NCBI GenBank assembly: GCA_900469615.1
Contig: UBYA01000002.1
Location: forward strand, 186,001 to 250,000
Direction: 5' to 3'
Length of the DNA stretch: 64,000 nt
Origin: Hyphomicrobiales bacterium
GTDB taxonomy: Bacteria > Pseudomonadota > Alphaproteobacteria > Rhizobiales > Rhizobiaceae
Part shown: positions 9,697 through 17,970 of the stretch, piece after piece
How positions within the stretch are numbered: the first letter of the stretch is position 1
Layout: the number at the start of each line of letters is the position of its first letter
Notes under the pieces: generated by a model
Seen by the model: the letters and a program-made list of their open reading frames with translations, nothing else
Told to the model about the DNA's origin: nothing
Database searches by the model: none
Made by a program: the position numbers and the translations under genes

Positions 9697-10860
9697 TCAG
9701 CCCAGCTGCTCCTTTGCCAGGTGGTAGAAGTACATGGCGCCGCGCTCGAGGATGTCGTCGTTGAAGTCGTAGGTCGTGGTGTGCAGGCCGGCGCTGTCGC
9801 CGTTGCCGATCAGGACATAGGCGCCGGGAACCCGTTCGAGCAGGAACGAGAAATCCTCGCTTCCCATCAGGGGAAGATCGAGGTCGACCAATGCGTCCTC
9901 GCCGAAGCGCTGGGCGATCACGGATCTTGCAGCCTCGACGGCCTGCCCGTCATTGATGGTCGCGGGATAACCGACCTGCCAGTCGAATGAGATGTCGGCG
10001 CCATAGCTCCTGGCCTGGAGCGTCGCGATCTGTTCCACGCGCTCGCGGATTTCCTCGCGCACCTTCGGATTCATCGCCCGCATGCTGATTTCCAGAACGG
10101 CGGCGTCGGGAATGATGTTGGAGGCCGAACCGGACAGGAAGGCGCCCACGGTCACGACCGCGGGCTGGTGGGGGGAAATGTTTCGCGAGACCAGCGTCTG
10201 CAGCGCCATGACGATGCTGGAGCCGACGACCACCGGATCGACGGTCAATTCCGGCTGCGCGCCATGGCCGCCCTTGCCCTTGACCGTGACTGTCACCACG
10301 TCGATCGAAGCCGCGATCGGTCCGGCGCGGGTTGCAAAGGTGCCGGCGGGAATGCCGGGCCAGTTATGCAGGGCGAAAACCTGGTCGCAGGCGAAGCGCT
10401 CGAACAAGCCGTCCTCGATCATCAGCTTGCCGCCGCCGAAATTCTCTTCGGCCGGCTGGAAGATGAAATGCACCGTGCCGGAGAAGCTCTTGTCACGCGA
10501 CAGCGCCCAGGCTGCGCCGAGGAGCATGCTGGTGTGGCCGTCATGGCCGCAGGCATGCATGGCGCCCGGATGCCGGCTGGCATAGGGAAGATTGGTTTCC
10601 TCCTGCATCGGCAGGGCATCGAAATCGGCGCGGAAGCCGATGGCGCGATTGCCGTTGCCGGCGCGAAGGGTCGCGACGATGCCGGTCCTGGCGAGGCCGC
10701 GGGTAATCTCGAAGCCCCATTTTTCAAGCTGCCCGGCAATGAAATCCGAGGTCTTGAATTCGGAAAGGCCGATTTCCGGCATCTGATGCAGCTGATGCCG
10801 GATTTCGACGAGTTCGGGGAGAAAGCCCTGGAAATCGATGTCGTTCATTGCAGTCCTCAT
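9697..10860 (-). CDS. M20-family amidohydrolase (hippurate hydrolase-like)
   Basis: The 387 residues match the M20D peptidase/aminoacylase family (HipO, IAA-amino acid hydrolases), which cleave N-acyl or amide-linked amino acids with two metal ions. Visible metal-site motifs are GFRADFDALPM, HACGHDGHTSMLLGAA, the catalytic/metal Glu pair in QPAEENFGGG, and GSEDFSFLLE near the C-terminus. The start ATG overlaps the stop of the ABC ATPase gene as ATGA, making it the last gene of a seven-gene arginine-type operon. In that context it may release an amino acid from an acylated or amide precursor; the substrate is not shown by sequence. Confidence 0.9.
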   Translation of the reverse strand: MRTAMNDIDFQGFLPELVEIRHQLHQMPEIGLSEFKTSDFIAGQLEKWGFEITRGLARTGIVATLRAGNGNRAIGFRADFDALPMQEETNLPYASRHPGAMHACGHDGHTSMLLGAAWALSRDKSFSGTVHFIFQPAEENFGGGKLMIEDGLFERFACDQVFALHNWPGIPAGTFATRAGPIAASIDVVTVTVKGKGGHGAQPELTVDPVVVGSSIVMALQTLVSRNISPHQPAVVTVGAFLSGSASNIIPDAAVLEISMRAMNPKVREEIRERVEQIATLQARSYGADISFDWQVGYPATINDGQAVEAARSVIAQRFGEDALVDLDLPLMGSEDFSFLLERVPGAYVLIGNGDSAGLHTTTYDFNDDILERGAMYFYHLAKEQLG

Positions 10861-11621
10861 CCCATGCGGAGAAATTGACGGAGCCGGTCGGATTGCGGGT
10901 TCTTCATGACGGTATCGGGGGCGCCACGCTCTTCGACCAGGCCTTTGTGAAGGAAAATGACCTCGCTCGAAATGTCGCGTGCAAGCGCCATCTCGTGAGT
11001 GACCATCACCATGGTACGGCCTTCCTCGGCCAGTTTTTTGATCACCTGAAGCACTTCGTTGACGAGCTCGGGATCGAGTGCCGACGTCGGCTCGTCGAAG
11101 AGCATTACTTCGGGTTTCATGGCGAGCGCACGGGCAATGGCCGCGCGTTGCTGCTGTCCGCCGGATAGCTGTGCCGGATATTGATCGCGTTTCGGCGTGA
11201 TGCCCACTTTTTCCATCAGGACTTCCGCCTCGGCGATCGCGTCCTTGCGCGACGTGCCAAGCACATGGATCGGTCCTTCAATGATGTTTTCGAGGATCGT
11301 CCGGTGTGACCACAGGTTGAAGCTCTGGAAGACCATGCCGAGCCGGGTGCGGATATGTTCCAGCTGCCGGGGATCCGCGGCATGCATCTTGCCGCCGCGC
11401 GAAGGGACCGTACGGATGATTTCGCCCGCAACCGAGATTTCGCCCTTGTCCGGCGTTTCGAGATAGTTGATGCAACGAAGCAGGGTGCTCTTGCCCGAGC
11501 CGCTGCTGCCGATCAGCGAGATCACGTCGCCCTTGCGGGCTTCGAAGGAGATGCCCTTCAAGACCTCAACGCCGCCGAAACTCTTGTGGATGTCATTTAC
11601 CGAAAGTGCAGTTTCGACCAT
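10857..11621 (-). CDS. Polar amino acid ABC transporter ATP-binding protein
   Basis: The 254-residue protein is the ATPase of a HisP/GlnQ-type importer. Walker A is GSSGSGKSTLL, the signature is LSGGQQQR, Walker B is VMLFDEPTSAL and the H-loop is MVTHEM. The open frame extends upstream, but ATG 11621 is preceded by GGGAGGAATTGAA, a strong ribosome-binding site, and begins where the family starts (MVETALSVNDIHKSFGG). It is the ATPase for the two permeases and binding protein just upstream in the same transcript. Confidence 0.94.
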   Translation of the reverse strand: MVETALSVNDIHKSFGGVEVLKGISFEARKGDVISLIGSSGSGKSTLLRCINYLETPDKGEISVAGEIIRTVPSRGGKMHAADPRQLEHIRTRLGMVFQSFNLWSHRTILENIIEGPIHVLGTSRKDAIAEAEVLMEKVGITPKRDQYPAQLSGGQQQRAAIARALAMKPEVMLFDEPTSALDPELVNEVLQVIKKLAEEGRTMVMVTHEMALARDISSEVIFLHKGLVEERGAPDTVMKNPQSDRLRQFLRMG

Positions 11622-11647
11622 TTCAATTCCTCCCGAGGCTTTCAGGC

Positions 11648-12349
11648 TCACGCCCGAGCGGCGCGATAGCGCGTCATGCGGAACTCGACGACATTCATGA
11701 CCCGGGTCAGGATGAAGACCACGACGAAATAGATGATGCCGGCGGCAATAAGGGGTTCGAAGATCAGCAGCGATTGTCGTTGCAGCATCCGCGCCGTCCC
11801 CATGACTTCGAGAATGGTGATCGTCGAGGCGAGCGATGTCGTCTTCAGCAGGATGATGAGATCGCTCGTCAGGACCGGCATGCAATGGCGGAACGCCTGC
11901 GGCAGGGTGACGCGGCGAAGGATCGTCCAGGGCCGCATGCCGACCGAAAGAGCGGCTTCGATCTGGCCTCGCGGGATCGCCTGGATCGCGCCGCGGATGA
12001 CTTCGGCGTTGTAGGATGCCTGGTTCAGGCTGAGTGCGGCGATGGCGTACCAGAGGCCGTCACGCAGGTAGGGCCAGAGGAAGCTGTGGCGAACCCAGGT
12101 TCCCGGCAGGATCTGGCCGAGGCCATAGTAGATCAGATAGATCTGCACCAGCAATGGCGTCCCGCGGAAGGCGAAGGTGAAGGCAAAGGCCGGCCAGGCC
12201 AGCAGCTTGTACTTCGACAGGCGGGCGAGCGCCGTCAGCGTGCCGATGACGAGGCCGAAGATGCCGGCCGTTACCGTCAGCAGCAGCGTAAGCGGCATCG
12301 CCCTGATGAGCGCGGGCAGGAAGGAGATGACGTTGGTGATCGTTTCCAT
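11648..12349 (-). CDS. Polar amino acid ABC transporter permease (HisM-like)
   Basis: This 233-residue membrane protein has about five transmembrane helices and the permease EAA loop (SLNQASYNAEVIRGAIQAIP, then GQIEAALSVGM), as in histidine/arginine/glutamine importers. The start ATG at 12349 overlaps the stop of the preceding permease gene (ATGA), which fixes the start despite a longer open frame. It forms a heterodimeric channel with the product of 12349-13062. Confidence 0.93.
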   Translation of the reverse strand: METITNVISFLPALIRAMPLTLLLTVTAGIFGLVIGTLTALARLSKYKLLAWPAFAFTFAFRGTPLLVQIYLIYYGLGQILPGTWVRHSFLWPYLRDGLWYAIAALSLNQASYNAEVIRGAIQAIPRGQIEAALSVGMRPWTILRRVTLPQAFRHCMPVLTSDLIILLKTTSLASTITILEVMGTARMLQRQSLLIFEPLIAAGIIYFVVVFILTRVMNVVEFRMTRYRAARA

Positions 12350-13062
12350 CAGCGATGCCCCCTGTTCAAGTGCTTTTCGATGCGGCTGATGATGAAGACG
12401 GAAACCAGTGTGATGAGCAGGAAGAGCAGGGCCGTGAGGCCATAGAAAAGGATGTACTGCTTGGTGCTGGCGGCTGCGCGGTAGCCTGTATAGAGCAGTT
12501 CGCTGAACGAACCGAGCACGGAAATGATGGCGCTTTCCTTGGTGATCGACAGCCAGAGATTGCCCATGCCGGGAACGGCGTGGCGCATCATCTGCGGAAG
12601 GACGACGCGCGTCAGGATCTTGCGCTGGCGCATGCCGATCGACACGGCGGCCTCGATCTGGCCGGGGGGGACGGCGAGATAGGCGGAGCGCAGAACTTCG
12701 GTCATGAAGGCGCCGGAGACGAAGGCGAGCGCGACGATCGCCGCCCAGAATGGGCTGAACTGGAAATTGGCGCCGACGAGGCCGGCATATTTGAGGAAGC
12801 GCTCCGCGCCGCTGGCGACGGAAAAATAGAGCAGCAGGATGACCAGCAGTTCCGGCAGCGAGCGGACGACGGTCGTGTAGAGCCCGGCAATCAGGCGAAG
12901 CGACCGACGATGCGAAAGCTTGCCGGCGGCTCCCAGGAAGCCGAAGATCACGGCCACGATGTAGGAGACGATCGATACCTGGAGGGTCATCAGAAAACCC
13001 CAGGCAAAATTGGCGCCCCAGCCTTCCGGCCCCCAGCCAAGCAAGTGCCAATATGTATCCAT
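12349..13062 (-). CDS. Polar amino acid ABC transporter permease (HisQ-like)
   Basis: The 237-residue protein has about five membrane segments (for example LQVSIVSYIVAVIFGFLGAA) and an EAA loop with GAFMTEVLRSAYLAVPPGQ followed by IEAAVSIGM. It is the first of two permease genes between the binding protein and the ATPase, overlapping the second by four bases. The length and motif match the HisQ/ArtQ group. Confidence 0.93.
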   Translation of the reverse strand: MDTYWHLLGWGPEGWGANFAWGFLMTLQVSIVSYIVAVIFGFLGAAGKLSHRRSLRLIAGLYTTVVRSLPELLVILLLYFSVASGAERFLKYAGLVGANFQFSPFWAAIVALAFVSGAFMTEVLRSAYLAVPPGQIEAAVSIGMRQRKILTRVVLPQMMRHAVPGMGNLWLSITKESAIISVLGSFSELLYTGYRAAASTKQYILFYGLTALLFLLITLVSVFIISRIEKHLNRGHR

Positions 13063-13221
13063 GCGATTACCTGCTCGATCCGGCCTTGCTTGCGGCGATC
13101 AGCCGGACAGCCCTTGGTGTTGCCGATGGTGCGGGATCAGGCGCCGTCGGGCCTGTAAAGCCCCGATGCGTGGGCAGACGCGATGTCGCGATGGGAGCGG
13201 CAAGGCATATTGCCACGGCGC

Positions 13222-13247
13222 CCGGGCGCAGCCGAAGCCGCGCCCGG
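13222..13247 (-). terminator. Intercistronic hairpin after the binding-protein gene
   Basis: CCGGGCGC (13222-13229) and GCGCCCGG (13240-13247) form a perfect GC-rich 8-bp stem with a 10-base loop, 10 bases after the binding-protein stop and without a T run. Such hairpins commonly protect the upstream mRNA and lower expression of the permeases relative to the abundant binding protein. That role is inferred. Confidence 0.55.
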
Positions 13248-13257
13248 TATCACGCGG

Positions 13258-14058
13258 TTACTTCTTGCCGAAGATCCACTTGTCGACCAGCTTCTGCGTC
13301 GTGCCGTCCTTGTTGAGTTCGGCAAGGGCATTGTCGATCTTGCCGAGCGTGTCTGCATCGCCCTTGCGGGTCGCATAGGCAACGCCTTCGCCGAGCGCGG
13401 CGTTCTTCGGCACGTTCAGCTTCACCTCGTAATCGGCGCCGGCATCCGATTTCAGGAACGTCTGGATGTAGAGGTCCGGGATCAGCACATAGTCGACGCG
13501 GCCGGCAACGAGATCGGCCACGGAATTGTCGGCGGTGTCATAGCTCTTGGCTTCGGCGCCCTTCAGATATTTCGCGACATAGGCGGCCTGGACGCTGGAG
13601 GTCTGGACACCGATGATCTTGCCCGAAACGACGGCCGGATCGATGATCTTGCCCGAGCCGTCCGGCGCGTCGACCGTGGTGATCTTCGTGCTGTCGGACT
13701 TGGCGCCGACAAAGGATGTCCCCTCGGTGTAGTAGGGCGTGCTGAAATCCACCACCTTGCGGCGGTCGTCGGTGATCGAGAAGGCGCCGATGATGAAATC
13801 GACCTTCTTTTCGTTCAGCGAGGGGATCAGGCCGTCCCAGGCCATCTGCTTGATCTCGCACTTTACCGGCAACTTGGCGCAGACCGCGCGGGACAGATCG
13901 GCTTCCAGACCTTCCCACTCGCCGGCGGCATTGACCTGGGTAAAGGGCATGTAGGGTTCAGGCGTCATGCCGAGGCGGATGGTGTCCTCGGCGTGAGCGA
14001 GGCCGGCGGACAATAGAATTGCGACGCCGGCGATGATTTTCGATTTGAAGCTGTGCAT
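13258..14058 (-). CDS. Periplasmic amino acid-binding protein (family 3)
   Basis: The 266-residue protein starts with a classic Sec signal (KSKIIAGVAILLSAGLAHA, cut before EDTIRLG) and is exported to the periplasm. The mature part has the family 3 features: the ligand-binding lobe PYMPFTQVNAAGEWEGLEAD, the signature DLSRAVCAKL, and DFIIGAFSITDDRRKVVDFS. A paired Cys (CAKLPVKC) resembles the disulphide of arginine/lysine/ornithine-binding proteins. The neighbouring ddaH and ctlX genes suggest arginine, methylarginine or citrulline as ligand. Confidence 0.93.
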   Translation of the reverse strand: MHSFKSKIIAGVAILLSAGLAHAEDTIRLGMTPEPYMPFTQVNAAGEWEGLEADLSRAVCAKLPVKCEIKQMAWDGLIPSLNEKKVDFIIGAFSITDDRRKVVDFSTPYYTEGTSFVGAKSDSTKITTVDAPDGSGKIIDPAVVSGKIIGVQTSSVQAAYVAKYLKGAEAKSYDTADNSVADLVAGRVDYVLIPDLYIQTFLKSDAGADYEVKLNVPKNAALGEGVAYATRKGDADTLGKIDNALAELNKDGTTQKLVDKWIFGKK

Positions 14059-14088
14059 GCTGTTCTCCCGATTTATTCTTGAGGGTAT

Positions 14089-14892
14089 TTAACGGCCGTT
14101 GCGATACCAGCGCAGCGACATGCAGGACAGGCCTGCGTCGATCTTTCCGATCTGGGTCGTTTTCATCGGCACGACCTTGTAGCCGAGCTTGTCGAGCATC
14201 TCGATCGTGCGCGGGAAGTCCGAGCCGACCATGACGACATCGTTGACGCGCAGAGCATTGGCGGCCGGCTCTTCACCTTCCGGAATGATGATCTGCTTGA
14301 AATCCTTGAAGACGCCGGAACGGGCGAGACGGGCGGTGGAAAGCACGCTTTCGTCGTCGAGCAGCGAGCAATCGGTCTTGAAATGCAGCACGCCTTCCGG
14401 CGTTGCGACGATCTCGGCCTTGCGGCCGAGCTTGGCGATGCAAGCGGAAAGGGCTTCGGCTCCAACCTTGTCGGTGCGCGCCGACAGGCCGATCATGACG
14501 CTCTTGGGCGTCGTCAGCACGTCGCCACCGTCGGCAAAGCCCGGGTTCGGCAGGTCAAGGACGGTTTCGAACATGTCGCGCAGCGTCGGCGCGATCTCGA
14601 CGGTCTCGCCGACGCGGCTGACCGCACCCGGGCGAAGCAGGATCGCGCCTTCGGTGAAGACGAGCGCCGGATCTTCGACGAAGATCGAGTCGGGAAAGGC
14701 TTCCAGCGCCGGAAGGACAGTCACTTCGACGCCGGCATCGCGCATGGCGGCGATATAGGCGTCATGCTCGGCCTTGACGCCCTCGTAGGTCGGGTTGCCC
14801 CGATCATCGGCGCGAAGGCCGTTCACGACCGAACGCGAAGGCTCGCGCACGATCACCGAATTGAAGTGATAGACTGATCTTGCTTGCGACAT
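14089..14892 (-). CDS. ddaH: Dimethylarginine dimethylaminohydrolase-like enzyme
   Basis: DDAH hydrolyses N-omega-methylated arginines to citrulline and methylamines. The 267 residues belong to the guanidino-group-modifying superfamily: substrate-binding DSIFVEDPALVF near residue 68, the FADGGDVL loop, the catalytic His in GVLHFKTDCSLLD, and the nucleophile Cys257 in GLSCMSLRW. ATG 14892 was chosen because the family begins there (SVYHFNSVIVREPSRSVVNG); the longer open frame is shadow. It lies between ctlX and the transporter in one operon. Arginine deiminase-like activity on another guanidine cannot be excluded. Confidence 0.88.
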   Translation of the reverse strand: MSQARSVYHFNSVIVREPSRSVVNGLRADDRGNPTYEGVKAEHDAYIAAMRDAGVEVTVLPALEAFPDSIFVEDPALVFTEGAILLRPGAVSRVGETVEIAPTLRDMFETVLDLPNPGFADGGDVLTTPKSVMIGLSARTDKVGAEALSACIAKLGRKAEIVATPEGVLHFKTDCSLLDDESVLSTARLARSGVFKDFKQIIIPEGEEPAANALRVNDVVMVGSDFPRTIEMLDKLGYKVVPMKTTQIGKIDAGLSCMSLRWYRNGR

Positions 14893-14933
14893 TTCCAGAT
14901 ACCTTTGTTTTCGTACGGGCTTCTCTATCCGGC

Positions 14934-15896
14934 TCAACCGGCGGCGTAAAGCAATTGTGTGGCTGCGGGTTCCCGGCGCGACAGATGGATGCCGGCGAGC
15001 ATGCAGCGAACCGATCCGCCCGCCAGTTCGATGGTGGAGACATCGAACGGCAGCAGTTTCGCAGATTGCTCGATCGCCTCGATCTGGGGGGCATCCAGCG
15101 CGGAATGAGCCCTGGCGGACAGCACGACCAGCCTGCCGTCGCGGCCGTCCAGCTCGATGGCATTGCCAGCGAAGTTCTCGATCTGCTCGATCGAAAGATC
15201 GATCACCTTGCGTCCGGTTTCTTCGAGGCGTGCGATGATTTCGCGCCTGCGGGCGACATCCGGGATCATCTGCGACCCGAGGAGCGCAAAGTCGGTTCCG
15301 ATGCACATCAATACGTTCGTATGGTAGATCGCCTTGCCGTTGCGATCGACGGCATCGAAGACCATCGGTTCGAAGTTGAAATGCGTGCAGAAGCGCTCCA
15401 GCGCAACTTCGTTGGTACGGTTGGAGCGGACGGCGTAGGCAACGCGGCCGATATGATCGAGCACCATGGCGCCGGTGCCTTCGAGATAGACATGGTCCTT
15501 TTCGAGGCCCGAATAGTCGATGACGTCCTGAACGCGATAATCGGTCTTCAACATCTCGATCACGTCGCTGCGCCGTTCGGACTGGCGGCTGGCGGAATAC
15601 ATCGGATAGATGGCGACATGCCCGCCGGAATGCGTCGAGAACCAGTTGTTCGGAAATACGGAGTCGGGTGTCGCGGCCGTCTTGTCTTCGAAGACGTGGA
15701 CGGTAACGCCGGCGGCGGCCAGGCCCTCGGCCATGCGCGTGACCTCATCGAAGGCGGTGCTGGCGATCGCCGCCGCTGCCCGCTTCTCATCGTTCGACTG
15801 GAACGAGTTGTCGTTCGCGGTCATCGGATTCGGCGTAAAGTGATGCGGCCGGATCATGACGACGGACTTCGGCGCCTGTACGGAAAGCTTGCTCAT
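14934..15896 (-). CDS. ctlX: Citrulline-hydrolase-type guanidino hydrolase CtlX
   Basis: The 320-residue protein belongs to the amidinotransferase superfamily branch called CtlX, cytoplasmic enzymes proposed to hydrolyse citrulline to ornithine. Recognisable parts are VVMIRPHHFTPNPMTANDNS at the N-terminus, DSVFPNNWFSTH, YLEGTGAMVLD, the His in KAIYHTNVLMCIG and the nucleophile Cys298 in GGSVRCMLAGIHL. It is the promoter-proximal gene of the operon, so DDAH product (citrulline) could be passed straight on. The exact substrate is inferred. Confidence 0.88.
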   Translation of the reverse strand: MSKLSVQAPKSVVMIRPHHFTPNPMTANDNSFQSNDEKRAAAAIASTAFDEVTRMAEGLAAAGVTVHVFEDKTAATPDSVFPNNWFSTHSGGHVAIYPMYSASRQSERRSDVIEMLKTDYRVQDVIDYSGLEKDHVYLEGTGAMVLDHIGRVAYAVRSNRTNEVALERFCTHFNFEPMVFDAVDRNGKAIYHTNVLMCIGTDFALLGSQMIPDVARRREIIARLEETGRKVIDLSIEQIENFAGNAIELDGRDGRLVVLSARAHSALDAPQIEAIEQSAKLLPFDVSTIELAGGSVRCMLAGIHLSRREPAATQLLYAAG

Positions 15897-16285
15897 TGCT
15901 CAGCCGACGCTCCGTTGCCGGACAGCTGCCGCCTCGCCGGACAGGAATGCCTCGATGCCGATGGATCGGACCAACTCAACGGCATTGCTGCCGCCTGCAT
16001 ATTGAACCACGTTTTCAGCTCCCTCAGGAAGTTCGATGAGGCAGCGTAGGTAGGCATAGCGTCAGATGAAATTTGAGAACTGCAGAAATTCTTACAGAAA
16101 ACCGAGCAGATTGCTCAATCGATTTGGGCAAGTTGCATGGTAAGTCGCCGGAAGTTTCGGGTGCCCTCTCATTTCCGTTCCGAAGGAGAGGAGATTGAAG
16201 CTCCGCTCCGCCAAACCGGGAGACAGGCGCCCATCCGTTCAGGCGCCACGGGCAAGGGCGATCGGCCTAGCCACCCGGGCCGCCG
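15897..16285. promoter_or_regulatory. Upstream region of the ctlX-ddaH-transporter operon
   Basis: This 389-base gap precedes the first gene of the minus-strand operon and must hold its promoter. The AT-richer part at about 16060-16140 (AAATTTGAGAACTGCAGAAA and AAATTCTTACAGAAAACC on the plus strand) is the likeliest control region. I see no gene and no adjacent regulator gene. Confidence 0.4.
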
Positions 16286-16663
16286 TCAGACCTCCATCAC
16301 GTCCTCGAAGGATTCGGGAAAATTTTCCCGCGCCAGCTTTTCGTTGATGACCAGCATCGCCTCGTAGGAGGTCGGATCGAAATCCTTGTCGGCGGCGATC
16401 ACCTCCCGCCCGAAGAACAGGTTCAATCGCGCGGCATCCAGATTGCCGCGCTCGAAAGGTTCCGCTCCGAAGTGATGCCAGAGCGCGTGCAGGAAAGCCG
16501 CATCGACCCGGTGTTCGGCCGATCCCGGCCGGGCGCGGCGCGGCAGAGACTTGATCGGCGTGACACCCTTGGGATTGGCGCGACGGATGGTGAACTGGAT
16601 GCCCGTCCCCGGCATGCCAGAGGGGAATCCGCGGTGCTTCGTCATATCGGGAAGCTTGCCCAT
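16286..16663 (-). CDS. Unknown conserved-looking protein
   Basis: ATG 16663 gives 125 residues (MGKLPDMTKHRGFPSGMPGT). I do not recognise the family. The sequence is soluble with no signal peptide; it has a basic N-terminal half (SLPRRARPGSAEHRV) and an acidic helical C-terminus (AMLVINEKLARENFPESFED) ending in EDVMEV. Composition and third-position GC fit a real gene. It stands alone upstream of the ctlX operon promoter. Confidence 0.55.
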   Translation of the reverse strand: MGKLPDMTKHRGFPSGMPGTGIQFTIRRANPKGVTPIKSLPRRARPGSAEHRVDAAFLHALWHHFGAEPFERGNLDAARLNLFFGREVIAADKDFDPTSYEAMLVINEKLARENFPESFEDVMEV

Positions 16664-17009
16664 GGCTGCTGCTCCTATCTTCTTACGGTCCTGTATATGT
16701 TTACCCAATGCCGGCGGACCGGTCGACCGCGTTACAACCCGTCATCGTCCTCCCGTCAACCTATCATGGGAATTTACCCAGACCATCGGCGCAGTCGCTT
16801 CTGAGATCGTTGCGGCATCGCCGCGCGGAAATCCGCCATCCCGGAACGCCGGAAATTCCGGCGCGATGCATGCCGTGCCGGCGCCACACGCGGCGGTGCT
16901 TTGCGGAGAAAGATCGGAAAAATATCCGCTGTGGACGAATCATTTCCGTCCCTTGTCGAAAGCCAAGTCGACTCTACATTCGCGAATCTCTAATGATTTG
17001 CGAGGGTTA
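16664..17009. other. Intergenic region without a clear gene
   Basis: About 346 bases between a minus-strand gene and a doubtful small plus-strand frame. Open frames here lack start signals and family features. The segment near 16970-17010 is AT-richer and could be a promoter for the small frame that follows. Confidence 0.35.
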
Positions 17010-17141
17010 GTGATTGTGAGTTACGATTGGAGCGGTGCCAGGACACGGCGCATCAAGGCAATCAAGATGGCTGTTTCTGTGGCGATCGTAGTGGCGGTAC
17101 TGGGCACTCCGACCATGCTTTGGCTGAACGGCTCGTTTTGA
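17010..17141 (+). CDS. Possible small single-span membrane protein
   Basis: From GTG 17010 (alternatively GTG 17016) the frame encodes about 43 residues: a basic N-terminus (SGARTRRIKAIK) followed by one hydrophobic helix (MAVSVAIVVAVLGTPTMLWL). This is the positive-inside pattern of an inner-membrane small protein. There is no convincing ribosome-binding site, so this is tentative. Confidence 0.3.
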   Translation: MIVSYDWSGARTRRIKAIKMAVSVAIVVAVLGTPTMLWLNGSF

Positions 17142-17349
17142 TTTTTCCGGCCGCAGCTGCGTCTGCCGGTTCCTCGTACATGCTCCACGAAACGGGTCGA
17201 CAAGGAACCTGCATGTTTCCGGTGCCGGCAGAATCCGACAGGTCGGCTTGATTTCGGGCCGCAGGGAGCTGGCGGTAAGTGGAACCCGGCCAAGGCGTAC
17301 GCTCCGCGCGCGGGCAGCAAGCGACGAGCCTATCATTTCTCTGAGACCG

Positions 17350-17970
17350 TCAAGGCGCGGCAGCCTCTTCGAGATCGGCATAGACCAGATAGCGAAGCGG
17401 GCCGGACGTCACGGCGTCGAAGGGAAAGCAGGTCGCCAGCACGAGATGAACGCCGGGCGCGCTGGTATCGATTTCGGCCTCGTCCCAGCGTGCGACGGCC
17501 ATATGGGTGACGCGGAAGCTGAAAATCCGGCCGTCGCGGCGGGTGATGCGGATACGGTCATTTTCCTTGATGTCCTTGAGAAAAGTGAAATGCGTGTCGC
17601 GATGCGCGGCATAGACCGCCGTGCCTTCCTCGCCCGCCTGCGGCGTATTGTCGAGATGGCCGGGGCCGAAGGCGAGGGCCTGGCCGCTTGCGCCTTTCAG
17701 CGCGATCGCGGAGGCGCCAAGGCGCGGCACCTCTATGCGCGCCACCGGCCAGGTGTCGGCCCAGCTCCATGGCTTGATCGGCACGCCGGACGTCATGCTC
17801 TGGGCGAAGGCGCGCTCCAGCAGAACCTGCGCCAGCGCGGCTTTGGCATAAATCCATCCGCCCTGCGCTGCAAGGAGGAGACCGGCCGCTATCAAGATGG
17901 CGGCGGCCAGCGTCAGAAGGGAGCGCGCTGGCGCGCTCCCGATGGCTTGGGTCCGGACGGCGGCGATCAT
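17350..17970 (-). CDS. Class GN (Gram-negative) sortase
   Basis: The 206-residue protein has an N-terminal membrane anchor (LLTLAAAILIAAGLLLAAQG) and a sortase beta-barrel. The catalytic triad is visible: His in VYAAHRDTHFTFL, Cys in VLATCFPFDA and Arg in GPLRYLVYAD. Sortases cleave an LPXTG-like motif and transfer the protein to an acceptor. The gene overlaps by four bases the gene for its predicted substrate, the usual pairing for proteobacterial sortases. It should act at the inner membrane facing the periplasm. The acceptor in Gram-negative cells is not established. Confidence 0.88.
   Translation of the reverse strand: MIAAVRTQAIGSAPARSLLTLAAAILIAAGLLLAAQGGWIYAKAALAQVLLERAFAQSMTSGVPIKPWSWADTWPVARIEVPRLGASAIALKGASGQALAFGPGHLDNTPQAGEEGTAVYAAHRDTHFTFLKDIKENDRIRITRRDGRIFSFRVTHMAVARWDEAEIDTSAPGVHLVLATCFPFDAVTSGPLRYLVYADLEEAAAP

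Noticed and set aside
11622..11885. Upstream extension of the ABC ATPase frame
   Set aside because: It overlaps the permease gene; ATG 11621 has a strong ribosome site and is the family start.
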